Source of the DNA: Treponema vincentii
GTDB lineage: Bacteria; Spirochaetota; Spirochaetia; Treponematales; Treponemataceae
Assembly (NCBI RefSeq): GCF_018336815.1
Contig: NZ_CP050497.1
Coordinates: 1,054,001 to 1,118,000, forward strand
Length of the DNA: 64,000 nt
Direction: 5' to 3'
Shown here: positions 1 through 8,384 of the stretch, piece by piece
Layout of the letters: each line of letters starts with the position of its first letter
Numbering within the stretch: position 1 is the first letter of the stretch
Position numbers and translations under genes: made by a program
The notes under the pieces: model-generated
Databases searched by the model: none
Told to the model about the DNA's origin: nothing
What the model saw: only the letters and a program-made list of their open reading frames with translations

Positions 1-1688
1 TCGTGCTGCTTAAATTCCGGCGATTCCCACGGCGAATAGTTATAGTCGATAAAGGACTGGCGCAGCTTGTTAAAGTATGCGCGGGCTTCATCCTTGGTAT
101 TAAAGGAGAACTGAGAACCCAATATGCGCAGGATCAGTTTGTAAATATAGCGCTGGCGCTCTACGGAAACGGCATCGTCAACCTTATCGAAGGAGTTTTG
201 CTGTAAATAAACCGCATCGAGGAAGTCGCCCTTCAAGTAGACGATAAAGTCTTCCATACTGGTACCTTCTTCACCGACAACCTTCATCATCTGTTCGACC
301 TCGGTGCCGCGGCGGAGCATTCCTCTGCCGTATTCCACCTGCGCCGTGCCGAGTACGCTCGGATATTTTGACCATGAATCGAGCGGGTGGATGGCGGGAT
401 ATTTACGGGCATCGGAGCGTTCGCGGGAAAGTCCGTGGAAAGCGCCGACAACTTTCAGCGTTGCCTGCGTAACCGGCTCTTCAAAGTTACCGCCTGCGGG
501 GGAAACCGTACCGCCGATCGTTACGGAGCCTTTGCTACCGTCCTTTAAGCGGACAATACCGGCGCGCTCATAGAATGCTGCAATGTAGGATTCCAAGTAG
601 GCGGGGAAGGCTTCTTCACCGGGGATTTCCTCCAAGCGTCCGGACATTTCGCGTAAAGCCTGCGCCCAGCGGCTGGTGGAGTCTGCAAGGAGCAGAACGT
701 CAAGCCCCATCTGGCGGTAGTATTCGGCAAGGGTAACACCGGTATAAACCGAAGCCTCGCGCGCCGCAACCGGCATCGACGATGTATTACAGATGATAAC
801 CGTCCGCTCCATCAGGGTGCGTCCCGTGCGGGGGTCAATCAATTCAGGGAATTCTTTTAAGGTTTCTACAACTTCACCGGCACGCTCACCGCAGGCGGCG
901 ATGATAACGATATCAACCTCTGCGTTACGGCTGGTTGCGTGCTGTAAAACGGTTTTACCGGCGCCGAACGGCCCCGGAATACAGTAGGTTCCGCCCTTTG
1001 CTACCGGAAAGAAGGTATCTACGGTGCGGATTTTGGTAACAAGCGTTTCGGAGGGCTTGAGCCGTTCGGCATAGCAGTCGATTGCACGCTTTACCGGCCA
1101 GCGGAAGCTCATCGTAAGCGGGTACTTTTTACCCCGTTCATCGGTTACTTCCGCAATGGTTTCGTGTACGGTGTACTGTCCCGCCGGTTTAATGGAAGAA
1201 AGCGTGTATGTGCCGTACATACCGAAGGGAAGCATAATCCGGTGGGTAAAGTTTCCTTCCGGCACGGTTCCCAGCACATCACCGCGCACGAGCGTATCAC
1301 CGACCTGTGCAACCGGCGTAAAGTCCCACCGTGCTTCAGTAGAAAGCGCATTCAGATAGATACCGCGCTCCAAAAAGTAGCCCGCCTTTTCTGCAAGGTC
1401 GGGGAGCGGGTTCTGCAAACCGTCATACACTCTGCCGAGCAGCCCCGGCCCGAGTTCAACCGACAAGAGATCGCCGGTAAACTCAACTTCATCACCGACG
1501 CGGATACCCTTGGTAATTTCGAATACCTGCATCTGAACGACGGAGCCGCGTATACGGATAATCTCGCTCTTCAATTTAGTGTCGCCGATATGGACGTAGC
1601 CAACTTCGTTTAACGTAACCAGACCGTCAAACTCAACGTTGACCATATTCCCGTTAATACCGACTACCTTTCCTTTCGTTCCTCTCAT
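1..1688 (-). CDS. atpA: V-type ATP synthase catalytic subunit A (3' end cut by window)
   Basis: This is the catalytic A subunit of a V/A-type ATPase, which couples ATP hydrolysis or synthesis to ion transport across the inner membrane. The visible 562 residues start MRGTKGKVVGINGN and include the P-loop GPFGAGKT near residue 235 and the A-subunit hallmarks GERAGEV and SRWAQALREM. About 25-30 C-terminal residues lie outside the window. The ATG (1686-1688) overlaps the stop of the upstream DUF2764 gene in an ATGA, so the two are translationally coupled. Subunits B, D, I and K would be expected next, beyond position 1, as in other treponemes. Identity is secure; the direction of ion pumping cannot be read from sequence alone. 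Confidence 0.97.
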   Translation of the reverse strand, partial: MRGTKGKVVGINGNMVNVEFDGLVTLNEVGYVHIGDTKLKSEIIRIRGSVVQMQVFEITKGIRVGDEVEFTGDLLSVELGPGLLGRVYDGLQNPLPDLAEKAGYFLERGIYLNALSTEARWDFTPVAQVGDTLVRGDVLGTVPEGNFTHRIMLPFGMYGTYTLSSIKPAGQYTVHETIAEVTDERGKKYPLTMSFRWPVKRAIDCYAERLKPSETLVTKIRTVDTFFPVAKGGTYCIPGPFGAGKTVLQHATSRNAEVDIVIIAACGERAGEVVETLKEFPELIDPRTGRTLMERTVIICNTSSMPVAAREASVYTGVTLAEYYRQMGLDVLLLADSTSRWAQALREMSGRLEEIPGEEAFPAYLESYIAAFYERAGIVRLKDGSKGSVTIGGTVSPAGGNFEEPVTQATLKVVGAFHGLSRERSDARKYPAIHPLDSWSKYPSVLGTAQVEYGRGMLRRGTEVEQMMKVVGEEGTSMEDFIVYLKGDFLDAVYLQQNSFDKVDDAVSVERQRYIYKLILRILGSQFSFNTKDEARAYFNKLRQSFIDYNYSPWESPEFKQH

Positions 1689-2230
1689 ATCTTTTCTCCG
1701 AGAATTTGTGTATAAATTGAGTGATATTCTGTGCGGCCGGTTTCCATCTTAAATTTTGAAGCCCGTTCGCTCAACAGTAATACAATTCCATAGCCGAAAA
1801 CCGCTTCGCTGTCAAAGAAATGCAGTTTCCGCAGCTGATCTGCCGCCGCAAGCCGCGCATTCAGCAAATACCGTTCCGCCGCTAAGGGGTCATCGATGTT
1901 TGAAACCCCGCGCACAATAGCGCCGATATCAAAGGCGGAAGCAGGTGTTTCTGCAGGAGCAATCCGCTCATCCCGTTTCAGCCTTGCAGCGCGCATTTGT
2001 TCAAGCGCAAACCGCAGTTCCTGTTCAAACGCATACCATTCGTTCACCACAGCAGAAGCCGTATAGACAGCCTCGCGGGGCGGAACAAGCGTTAAAGATT
2101 CCAGCACGGCGGCATCTTTTTCAGTTAAAAACCGCAGGGCAAGCTCTTTAAATTGCGCGTAAGAAAGCGGCGGGTCGGTGTGCGGCATAATTGACGGCAG
2201 CTGAGCCATCAAATAATAGTATGAAGCCAC
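1685..2230 (-). CDS. DUF2764 protein of the V-ATPase operon
   Basis: A 181-residue protein starting MASYYYLMAQLPSIMP. Spirochaete V-ATPase operons carry a gene of this family (DUF2764) between the E and A subunits, and position and N-terminus fit that family. Its biochemical role is not established; by context it is probably an accessory or structural part of the ATPase, perhaps standing in for a missing stalk subunit such as C or F (inference). It is soluble-looking, with alternating helical segments and no membrane span. It starts 4 bases after the atpE stop and overlaps atpA by 4 bases. A second in-frame Met lies at residue 8. Confidence 0.85.
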   Translation of the reverse strand: MASYYYLMAQLPSIMPHTDPPLSYAQFKELALRFLTEKDAAVLESLTLVPPREAVYTASAVVNEWYAFEQELRFALEQMRAARLKRDERIAPAETPASAFDIGAIVRGVSNIDDPLAAERYLLNARLAAADQLRKLHFFDSEAVFGYGIVLLLSERASKFKMETGRTEYHSIYTQILGEKI

Positions 2231-2233
2231 TCC

Positions 2234-2848
2234 TTATAACTCCTTTACCGCATCCTTCAACAGGCGTGCAGCGCGTGAGCTGATATAGGCGGAAAATAAA
2301 TCGGCAACCGCTTCTGCAGAAAAATCATAGTATGCCGAACCGTCCTTTACCCCAATTCTAAAGCCGCCTGCAAGCTGTGCATCGGATTTAACCTCGATGC
2401 CTTTTTCAACCTCTTTCTTAAACGCAGCGAGCAAAGCGCTTTCCAGCTTTTTAGCATCTTCAGGGGACATAATAACGGAAATATCGGCTTCGTTTGTTTT
2501 AATCCAGCCCTTTACCGCTTCGGGAATCAGCGTTTTGAGTACATCGCTGTTATATGCCGCTGCTGTTTCCGCTTTGATGAGGGCATCGAGAGAAGCGGTA
2601 ACTCCTTCTCTAAAGGCGATGAGCGCATTGCGGCAAGCCTGTTTAACGGCAGCCTCCGAAGCGTTTGTAAACCGTTGGGATTCGACCTCGGTCTTTTTGA
2701 GCAAGGTTTCAGCCTCTTTTTCCGCATCCGCAACGATAGCCTTTGCCTTTTTCTCCGCTTCGGCAATGATACCCGCAGCTTGCTGTTCAGCAGAAGCAAT
2801 ACCGTCCTGCTTGATCTTTTCAACAAGATCCTGTAACTGAACTTCCAT
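2234..2848 (-). CDS. atpE: V-type ATP synthase subunit E
   Basis: Peripheral-stalk subunit E, which with its partner subunit anchors the catalytic head of the V-ATPase. The first half is a long Ala/Glu/Lys-rich coiled coil (EAEKKAKAIVADAEKEAE) followed by a globular C-terminal domain, as usual for subunit E at about 200 residues. I place the start at the ATG at 2846-2848, because AGAGGTGAG lies 8 bases upstream; an in-frame TTG two codons earlier would leave too little space for that ribosome site. It is the first gene of the visible operon. A TATAAT-like box (2923-2928, minus strand) lies upstream, but no convincing -35 box is visible. Confidence 0.93.
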   Translation of the reverse strand: MEVQLQDLVEKIKQDGIASAEQQAAGIIAEAEKKAKAIVADAEKEAETLLKKTEVESQRFTNASEAAVKQACRNALIAFREGVTASLDALIKAETAAAYNSDVLKTLIPEAVKGWIKTNEADISVIMSPEDAKKLESALLAAFKKEVEKGIEVKSDAQLAGGFRIGVKDGSAYYDFSAEAVADLFSAYISSRAARLLKDAVKEL

Positions 2849-3018
2849 AATCAACTCACCTCTCTTATGTATGTATCGTCATATTGTTTGTATCGATTTT
2901 ATAACAGGCTCGATCAGTTTCTATTATATCAATCTCAACTATAAGTATAGCATTTATCCGGTATCGTTATAACCCCGATAGTATCTATTCCCAATTGTGC
3001 GCTGTTTGCTCCTTACCG

Positions 3019-4074
3019 CTAAACGGTAAAGCGCCACTGCGTTTCGTGCCGATATACTTCGCCGGGATGAACCCATACGGAAGGAAATTCAGGACGATTG
3101 GGCGAATCCGGTACATGCTGAGTTTCAAAGCACACGCCGGAGTGCTTGTTGTACACATTGCCGTTCTTTCCTTGCTCGCCGTTTAAAAAATTCGCGGTAT
3201 ACATCGTAATTGCCGGCTGTGTTGAATAAATACGCAGTGTTCTGCCTGTCGTCGGCTCAGTTACAACCGCAGCAAGCGGAACATCGTCCGCACCATCCGC
3301 ATCGCGCAGCCATGTCCCGTCATAGCCGTCTTTTAATTGAGCAAAATCATGCGATAACAACTTCGGAGTTCGGAAATCGAACGGCGTTCCTTCTACCGGT
3401 AGCAGCTTGCCTGTCGGTATAAGCGAAGCGTCAACTTCTGCATAGCGACTTGCTGCCAGCTGTACATGATGATTAAGAGCCGAAACATAACCCCCATCGG
3501 CCTCCATTCCGGCAGGATTGAGATTAAAATACGTATGGTTTGTCAGATTGATCGGAGTTGTTTTCGTGGTATGAGCTTCGTACCGAAGTGTAATGGTATT
3601 GTTTTTATTGAGGGTATACGAAACAGTAAACCGGACTTCTCCGGGAAAACCTTGCTCACCGTCGGGGCTTATTCGGGAAAAACGGATACCCGCCTCATCG
3701 TTGCCGGAAATAATGTCGGCTTGCCACAACTGCTTGTCATACGCAGGATAGCCGCCATGCAGACAGTGTTTTCCGCCGTTATTACGGGTCAGTGTATAGC
3801 ATTTTTCTTCTATAGAAAAACAGGCATTTGAAATCCGCCCTGCACATCGTCCGACAATGGAACCGAAATGAGGTTTATTACGGATATATCCTTCGAGTGT
3901 TGAATAACCGAGTACAACATCATCATATCCGCCCTTGGCTGCAGGTAATAAAATCGCGGTAATACAGCAGCCGTAATCGATTGCCGAAAACGACATTGTG
4001 CCATTAGAAACCGTAAAAATCGATACCGCATCTCCCGACGACAGCATCCCGAACCGCTCTTTCTTTACTTCCAT
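3019..4074 (-). CDS. galM: Aldose 1-epimerase (galactose mutarotase)
   Basis: Interconverts the alpha and beta anomers of galactose, glucose and related hexoses in the cytoplasm before phosphorylation. The 351 residues match the usual length of the family. Visible hallmarks are the N-terminal NNGGKHCLHGG segment, the catalytic His region NLTNHTYFNLNPAG near residue 180, and the C-terminal CFETQHVPDSPNRP segment that carries the catalytic Glu. No signal peptide is seen. A ribosome site AGGT lies just upstream of the ATG at 4072-4074. It is a single gene facing the same way as the V-ATPase operon, with about 170 bases between them, so it is probably transcribed separately. Confidence 0.95.
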   Translation of the reverse strand: MEVKKERFGMLSSGDAVSIFTVSNGTMSFSAIDYGCCITAILLPAAKGGYDDVVLGYSTLEGYIRNKPHFGSIVGRCAGRISNACFSIEEKCYTLTRNNGGKHCLHGGYPAYDKQLWQADIISGNDEAGIRFSRISPDGEQGFPGEVRFTVSYTLNKNNTITLRYEAHTTKTTPINLTNHTYFNLNPAGMEADGGYVSALNHHVQLAASRYAEVDASLIPTGKLLPVEGTPFDFRTPKLLSHDFAQLKDGYDGTWLRDADGADDVPLAAVVTEPTTGRTLRIYSTQPAITMYTANFLNGEQGKNGNVYNKHSGVCFETQHVPDSPNRPEFPSVWVHPGEVYRHETQWRFTV

Positions 4075-4429
4075 ACTACCTGCCCAAAGTTACCTGCAAA
4101 AAAGTAAACGCTTGTACTTATTGTACAATCCTTTCCACAAATTTACAAGAATACTTTTGAAAATATATGGACCCTTATAAATTGCAAGAGGTATTGCCCC
4201 AAAAGAATAATCAAGTACACTTGTAATGATGCTGCACAGCATACTTTTTTTCTTCCTCTTTGAAACCGTTTTCTACCAACTAAAATTCTTTTTCTAAACT
4301 CGCAATATACTCTTTCAAACGAACTCATCTCCTTTTTCTTCACGGTTTTCTCTCTACGTATTTGCCGATATTATACCATTTTTAAGGCTTTCATTCACTG
4401 TCAGATTTTTCCCCTTGCCATCAAGTATT

Positions 4430-4567
4430 TCATAGAAATAGATAGAAGAAGAACAGAAAAAGCTGATACAAAATCATCTGTTTTTCTCTATTCTTTCCGT
4501 TCTTATGTATAGTACGAATGTGCATTTTTGTTCCACAACCTTTACAATGCAGCAGTTCCGATAATAG
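4430..4567 (-). pseudogene. Serine-recombinase zinc-ribbon scrap (tentative)
   Basis: A 45-residue open stretch without a start codon begins LLSELLHCKGCGTKMHIRT. The spacing L-L-x-C-x-x-C-G-x-x-M is typical of the recombinase zinc beta-ribbon of large serine integrases and resolvases, which suggests a leftover of a mobile element. The rest of the reading frame is low-complexity and ends after LFLFFFYLFL, so it is not a functional gene. The remaining gap from here down to galM (4075-4430) shows only a weak 66-codon open frame with no support. The assignment rests on one short motif. Confidence 0.35.
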
Positions 4568-4573
4568 GTGGAT

Positions 4574-4711
4574 TTAGGTTCCAGCCTTAACGAAGAAACG
4601 AGTTCGTTCAATATCAGCAAGTAATTGATTTATTTTTTTGAGGATTTTTTTATCTTGCATTATCCAATAAGTGTAATCAGCCCACGCATCATCTGAAAAA
4701 TCTTTATGCAA
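4574..4711 (-). pseudogene. Truncated Txe/YoeB-family toxin
   Basis: Immediately after the broken DinJ antitoxin, a 45-codon frame reads HKDFSDDAWADYTYW, then QDKKILKKINQLLADIERT. This matches the N-terminal half of Txe/YoeB mRNA interferases (SEDAWEDYLYW...DKKILKRINxLIxDI). The frame then stops, and the conserved second half with the EHRLVY and CRYHY catalytic residues is absent. The only possible start is a TTG at 4709-4711. It is therefore a dead toxin. Together with the upstream gene it was once a type II toxin-antitoxin pair. Confidence 0.7.
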
Positions 4712-4714
4712 TTG

Positions 4715-4973
4715 TTACGCCTCGACAAGTTCACGGATTGAATGCTGCCCATTTTCCATTTGAGCTTTAGAATGTTCCAAAGCCTTTATATTGTTATCCG
4801 AATAAAAAGAATTATCTTGAACGATTTCAAAGGGGATTTTGCGCTGGATTAACGTTTGCTTTAAAAAGATACGTATCGCAGTTGTCGTATCCATTCCGAT
4901 TGATTCGAAAAAAAGCATCTGCATCTTGTTTGAGCGTTTTATCTATCCGTGTTTGTAAAACTGCTGTTTTCAT
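4715..4973 (-). pseudogene. dinJ: RelB/DinJ-family antitoxin, frameshifted
   Basis: Reading from the ATG at 4971-4973 gives MKTAVLQTRIDKTLKQDADAFF, the ribbon-helix-helix start of DinJ. The remainder, ESIGMDTTTAIRIFLKQTL, continues one frame away down to the TAA at 4715. The break is a run of seven A (4908-4914; T on the coding strand) where six would keep the frame open. AGAGGTAACT sits before the ATG as a good ribosome site, and a perfect palindrome lies upstream. Together with the truncated toxin downstream, this suggests a decayed TA locus. A sequencing error at the homopolymer would restore the antitoxin but not the toxin. Confidence 0.8.
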
Positions 4974-4985
4974 AGTTACCTCTTA

Positions 4986-5000
4986 GTATTAGAGTAATAC
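4986..5000. promoter_or_regulatory. Palindrome upstream of dinJ (candidate operator)
   Basis: GTATTA-gag-TAATAC is a perfect 6-bp inverted repeat 13 bases upstream of the dinJ ATG, overlapping the place where the promoter and leader should be. RelB/DinJ antitoxins repress their own operon through such sites, so it is a plausible autoregulatory operator. Confidence 0.45.
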
Positions 5001-5167
5001 AAAAGCAATAGAAACGCAATACTTTTGTAAAAGGTGTTATCCCAGGTTTGATGTAGGCAGCGGCAGATTTACTAGTTTGTGAATTACTTTGTAGCTTCTT
5101 ATTTAATTGTTTGAGTTAGGCAAGCTGGAATTTATCGTTTAAAAAGCTCGGACAATAATTATGTTGC

Positions 5168-5698
5168 CTATTCTTTCCATATTACAGCATTCTTTTCCAT
5201 CTGTCGAACAAAAGAAGCTTTTCCGCCGCAGTAGCTGTCTATATCGTAGGGATATTTTTGGGCAAGCGTACGTTTTAAGGCAGAATACTTTCCGCAAACA
5301 TCTTTGTGCGTTCTGAGATAGTCTCTGACTGCTAAATGGCGGCTTATATCAGCAGTATTGTCTTCGCGAAAAATATGAATATGATGCGTCCTGTCGTTGC
5401 CGCCTTTGCACAAATAGCGTCGTCCTTTGATTCCGAACTCGCCCATATATTCATAGCCGATTTTCTCAAATTCAGTGCTGACCCCATCTACTTCTTCAAG
5501 GCTATGCACAACAGGCATAATATCAATGATTGGTTTTGCATAAAGTCCTTTAACAGCTGTACTGCCTATATGATGAATTGTAACGCAGTTATCTTGCAAG
5601 ATCCCTTTTATTTTTAATGCTTCTGAATTATATTGCTCAACCCATCTCGGGTCATATGCAACTACAATAATATGCCGTGCCAGTTTACCCCTCCACAA
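5168..5698 (-). CDS. GrpB/UPF0157 family protein
   Basis: Member of the GrpB family (nucleotidyltransferase-like fold, COG2320). Hallmarks are YDPRW near the N-terminus, HHIGSTAVKGLYAKPIIDIMP, and the HHIHIF motif in the second half. Substrate and role are not established. The longest frame begins with a TTG at 5696-5698, but a GGAGGGG lies inside it and is correctly spaced for a CTG at 5681-5683, giving MARHIIVVAYDPRW, which is where family members normally begin. The ancestral ATG may have mutated to CTG. No operon partners: it lies between the TA relic and a truncated DNA-repair gene. Confidence 0.85.
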   Translation of the reverse strand: MWRGKLARHIIVVAYDPRWVEQYNSEALKIKGILQDNCVTIHHIGSTAVKGLYAKPIIDIMPVVHSLEEVDGVSTEFEKIGYEYMGEFGIKGRRYLCKGGNDRTHHIHIFREDNTADISRHLAVRDYLRTHKDVCGKYSALKRTLAQKYPYDIDSYCGGKASFVRQMEKNAVIWKE

Positions 5699-5709
5699 TT
5701 TCTCATGTG

Positions 5710-5962
5710 TCAGCTAATAAATTTACTCGCCAACTTATACACTTGATTTATTTCTTTGCTTTCTAAGTTCCAATTATTGAGTTCAGCTTCAATTAATTCC
5801 GGAAATTTTTTGCTAATATCCCTTAAAGCGTTTCCTATCGATTTCCTAACATAGTCACTCGTATCTTCTTTTAAGGAAGCAATTCGTCTAATAGCTTCAT
5901 TCGGATTATCTTTGAAATATGGTCTGCTCGTCCATATTCTTAATCTGGAGCGGTAGCGGAAC
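5710..5962 (-). pseudogene. DNA alkylation repair protein, C-terminal fragment
   Basis: The frame reads RLRIWTSRPYFKDNPNEAI, then KEDTSDYVRKSIGNALRDIS and PELIEAELNNWNL before a TGA at 5710-5712. This is the last 80 or so residues of the AlkD-like HEAT-repeat family (DNA alkylation repair enzymes), which is normally 210-240 residues long. Upstream of about 5962 the similarity stops and is replaced by a GC-richer stretch with no start codon or ribosome site. It is a 5'-truncated pseudogene. Confidence 0.75.
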
Positions 5963-6056
5963 AGCGGACGTAGCGACCCGAACGCAGTGAGGGAAACCTC
6001 CGAAGAAAAAAACGATGAACAATGGCTTTCTTTTTATAGCGAAGCCTCACAATATT

Positions 6057-6095
6057 AATCCAAATGAATTCCCTTGGTTTCCAAATTATTGACTA
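6057..6095 (-). repeat. Duplicated tail of the pyrimidine-dimer glycosylase gene
   Basis: This segment is nearly identical to 7590-7628, the 3' end of the glycosylase gene (36 of 39 bases by eye). It encodes the same terminal NLETKGIHLD followed by a stop codon. Upstream of it only KLESLVN is open. It marks either a partial duplication or a deletion scar between the two points; everything between the copies is on the same strand. The rest of 5963-6177 holds no gene that I can support. Confidence 0.7.
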
Positions 6096-6177
6096 AACTT
6101 TCAAGTTAATATGCGGCATCTCTAAAAACCCGGTTGGTTTTCAAAGGTTCCCTATAGAATATTTCCAAAGTTTATCA

Positions 6178-6867
6178 TTATTTCCACGGACGGTTTTTAT
6201 CCCGCCATCCCTTTTCCTGCCAATAATCCGTATCTGCCCGATTCCGGATTTTATTTTGTAAGAGGCGTATGATATTGAACATCAGTTTTGTTTTTATTCC
6301 GGGCTTCGCTTTACCATACTTATCGGTAATTTTTTTTGCAAGAGAGCTTAATGCTTTATCTATGGATTTTTTATTTTTTTCACTTACATCTTGCCATTTT
6401 ACAGCCTGAACAGCTTTGCCGTATGTGTAAATTTCAGCAACTCCCCAAAAAAACAAACTGTCTGCCATATCTTTATTTGCAGATTTCATACCCCCACCCG
6501 CGGCAGTGGAAATACACACACCCTGCTTCGAAAACATTGTTTCCTCCGGTCGGTGTACCATCCAACGATATCCGTAATGATCTAAAAATGCTTTCATAGA
6601 ACCCGTTGGGTGCATTACATATACGGGACTTGCAAGAATAATCAAATCGGCTTTGTCTATCGTCTCGGTAATAGGGTTAAGTCTGTCGAAATGCGGACAT
6701 TGTTTTTCCGATTCTAAAAAACACTTTGTACAACCGGTACAAAACTCACCGAAATCTTTCGGCAAAAAAAACTCTTTTATGTTTCCCCCGACTTTCAATG
6801 CCAGATTGCTCGCAATATGATATGTTGATCCCTTATGATTTTGTCCGTGTATAATCACTGTTTCCAT
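6178..6867 (-). CDS. Flavodoxin-fold NAD(P)H-dependent oxidoreductase
   Basis: A 229-residue FMN-binding oxidoreductase of the NADPH-dependent FMN reductase / iron-sulfur flavoprotein type. The N-terminal beta strand and phosphate loop read VIIHGQNHKGSTYHIA. CTGCTKCF near residue 45 is a Cys cluster as in redox-active flavoproteins, followed by ILASPVYVMHPTGSMKAFLDH, the flavin-contacting loop. It is cytoplasmic with a basic C-terminal tail. The ATG at 6865-6867 is preceded by GAGGAGATG, inside the end of a truncated acetyltransferase gene. The physiological substrate is unknown. Confidence 0.85.
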   Translation of the reverse strand: METVIIHGQNHKGSTYHIASNLALKVGGNIKEFFLPKDFGEFCTGCTKCFLESEKQCPHFDRLNPITETIDKADLIILASPVYVMHPTGSMKAFLDHYGYRWMVHRPEETMFSKQGVCISTAAGGGMKSANKDMADSLFFWGVAEIYTYGKAVQAVKWQDVSEKNKKSIDKALSSLAKKITDKYGKAKPGIKTKLMFNIIRLLQNKIRNRADTDYWQEKGWRDKNRPWK

Positions 6868-6870
6868 CGT

Positions 6871-7062
6871 CTAAAAATCATCTCCTCGGATTTCGATTTT
6901 ACCGTTTATTTCATTGACGATGATATGATGATTCTCATCTTCAATAATTGTGTTCCATGTATTTTCCATGCGGCTTGAATTTTCCGGAATATTTTTTTCG
7001 TGCAAAAACAGAGATAGATTCAATAATTCATATAAATCTTCTTTAACCGCTTCTCTTACCAT
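6871..7062 (-). pseudogene. GNAT acetyltransferase, N-terminal stub
   Basis: Starting at an ATG with GGGGAG upstream, the frame reads MVREAVKEDLYELLNLSLFLHEK, the first beta-alpha unit of a GNAT N-acetyltransferase. It runs to NGKI and is then cut, ending EIRGDDF and a stop only 63 residues in. The acetyl-CoA loop (Q/RxxGxG/A) is absent, so it cannot be active. The junction falls right at the ribosome site of the next gene, suggesting that a deletion joined this start to the leader of the flavodoxin-like gene. Confidence 0.65.
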
Positions 7063-7218
7063 AATCACAACTCCCCGGCGATTTTCAGCTGCCCGTATTA
7101 TACCACAAGTATTGAGCACTATCTATGTTTAAAAGATTGATTCGGCAGATCCTTGTTTGAAGAGCGTTGTTGCTGCAAGAGATGAGCAAAAAAAGATATT
7201 AAAAGGGTTAGCGATGGG

Positions 7219-7569
7219 TTATCCTACGGCAGTCATTACTTTACCGATAAAGTAAATTCCCCAGATTACTCCGCCTATAATCAACAGCCTTACCAGAGAC
7301 AGAAAAGCGATGGACCATGACTTTCTTTTTATATTTGTATCTCTTTGAAAACTCAAAGCAATAACAGCAAACTTCAATAAAATGCTGATGATGGCTATGG
7401 CTAGTCCGTACCGGAAAACAAGACCTACCATAAAAAAGCCGATCTCCACACTTCCAAGTCCCAGTGAAAAACCGATAACAAAGCATACACAAATAGTGAT
7501 GTCTAGGGCTATGGAGCCCCACAGTATATATTTAATGAGCTTTTCGCTTTTATCCATACAAAGTTCCAT
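7219..7569 (-). CDS. Small hypothetical membrane protein
   Basis: A 116-residue protein (or 112 from the second ATG at 7555-7557, MDKSEKLIKY) with three or four membrane segments: ILWGSIALDITICVCFVIGF, FFMVGLVFRYGLAIAIISIL and LVRLLIIGGVIWGIYFIG, separated by a basic loop RDTNIKRKSW. No family is recognised. Ribosome sites before either ATG are weak. The opposite strand at its 3' end carries a short frame (AARDEQKKILKGLAMGYPTA) resembling a nitroreductase tail, too short to call. Confidence 0.55.
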   Translation of the reverse strand: MELCMDKSEKLIKYILWGSIALDITICVCFVIGFSLGLGSVEIGFFMVGLVFRYGLAIAIISILLKFAVIALSFQRDTNIKRKSWSIAFLSLVRLLIIGGVIWGIYFIGKVMTAVG

Positions 7570-7588
7570 ACATTTGCTGTTACCCTAC

Positions 7589-7954
7589 TTAATCCAAATG
7601 AATTCCCTTGGTTTCCAAATTCTTGAGACACTCACGATAATAGCAATCATCATGTTCAGTATATATGGGGTTGAGTATTTCGATGACCGCTAAATTATTA
7701 TATGCCGGACATTTTCTGCCGCGATAGTCTTTGTCCAGCCACTCAGGACTGACCTTGTAGCCTCGCCGATTCATCTCCTCCATAATGAGTTGGTGATAAC
7801 AATAAAGCAGATAGGGTGAATAACGAAAAACATAATTGACAGTTGCATGCTGCCTGCCCCAGCCGTTTCCGCGCAAGGCACAACACTCCCTATGTTGTCC
7901 CAACAGCTGTTGACGCGGGAGTTTGTTAATCATATCTTGATGCCAAAGTCTCAT
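7589..7954 (-). CDS. Pyrimidine-dimer DNA glycosylase-like protein (TIGR02328 type)
   Basis: A 121-residue protein reading MRLWHQDMINKLPRQQLLGQ, then HRECCALRGNGWGRQHATV and WLDKDYRGR. These segments match the short endonuclease-V-like family annotated as pyrimidine dimer DNA glycosylase (TIGR02328). The likely role is excision of damaged bases; activity is inferred from the family only. The ATG at 7952-7954 has CGGAG upstream and lies within the last 29 bases of the upstream YbgA gene, so the two are co-translated. Its 3' end is duplicated at 6.06 kb. Confidence 0.8.
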   Translation of the reverse strand: MRLWHQDMINKLPRQQLLGQHRECCALRGNGWGRQHATVNYVFRYSPYLLYCYHQLIMEEMNRRGYKVSPEWLDKDYRGRKCPAYNNLAVIEILNPIYTEHDDCYYRECLKNLETKGIHLD

Positions 7955-8342
7955 CTTGTTCTCCGAATAATAGATGCGATTGCTGCAAATACTTGTTAGG
8001 GTAGACTGCAAGGAGCTTGCGCACAGCGCCCAACAAAATTTCCTGTTCCGCCTGACCGCTGCGATATTGCTCCAAACAATACATAAACTCCGCCTTTTCA
8101 TCCTGAGTAGCCTGCTTCTTAAAATATCCCCAGATATGCTGAAACGCGTTGCAGACTTGTCCTCGATCCTCCGGTAAAGTGCGCGCCTGATCAATGAGAG
8201 CCAACACATACTGCACTTGTGCATTCTCCCGCTTTAAATACTCGCGAATCTCGTTATAAATAGAGCCGGACTTGCTGAGAACGAGATATTTATGTGCTGC
8301 CCAAAGTTTCTGACATTCTTTTAATTGATTTGCTTCTCTCAT
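7926..8342 (-). CDS. YbgA/DUF1722 family protein
   Basis: A 138-residue stand-alone DUF1722 protein. Characteristic segments are KLWAAHKYLVLSKS, LPEDRGQVCNAFQHIWGYFK and YPNKYLQQSHLLF. In many bacteria this domain is fused or linked to DNA-repair genes, which fits the overlapping downstream glycosylase gene; its own activity is unknown. The ATG at 8340-8342 has only a weak AAAGAAA upstream. The 5' end abuts a divergent esterase remnant. Confidence 0.75.
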   Translation of the reverse strand: MREANQLKECQKLWAAHKYLVLSKSGSIYNEIREYLKRENAQVQYVLALIDQARTLPEDRGQVCNAFQHIWGYFKKQATQDEKAEFMYCLEQYRSGQAEQEILLGAVRKLLAVYPNKYLQQSHLLFGEQDETLASRYD

Positions 8343-8384
8343 ATCGTTTCTTTAAATCTCGAACAAATTCGCCCAAGGTCAGGT

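Noticed and set aside
4143..4343. A 66-codon minus-strand gene upstream of galM
   Set aside because: Low-complexity basic sequence, no ribosome site, no family resemblance.
7140..7260. Nitroreductase gene tail on the plus strand
   Set aside because: Only about 27 residues (AARDEQKKILKGLAMGYPTA and on) resemble one; overlaps a minus-strand gene and is too short to support.
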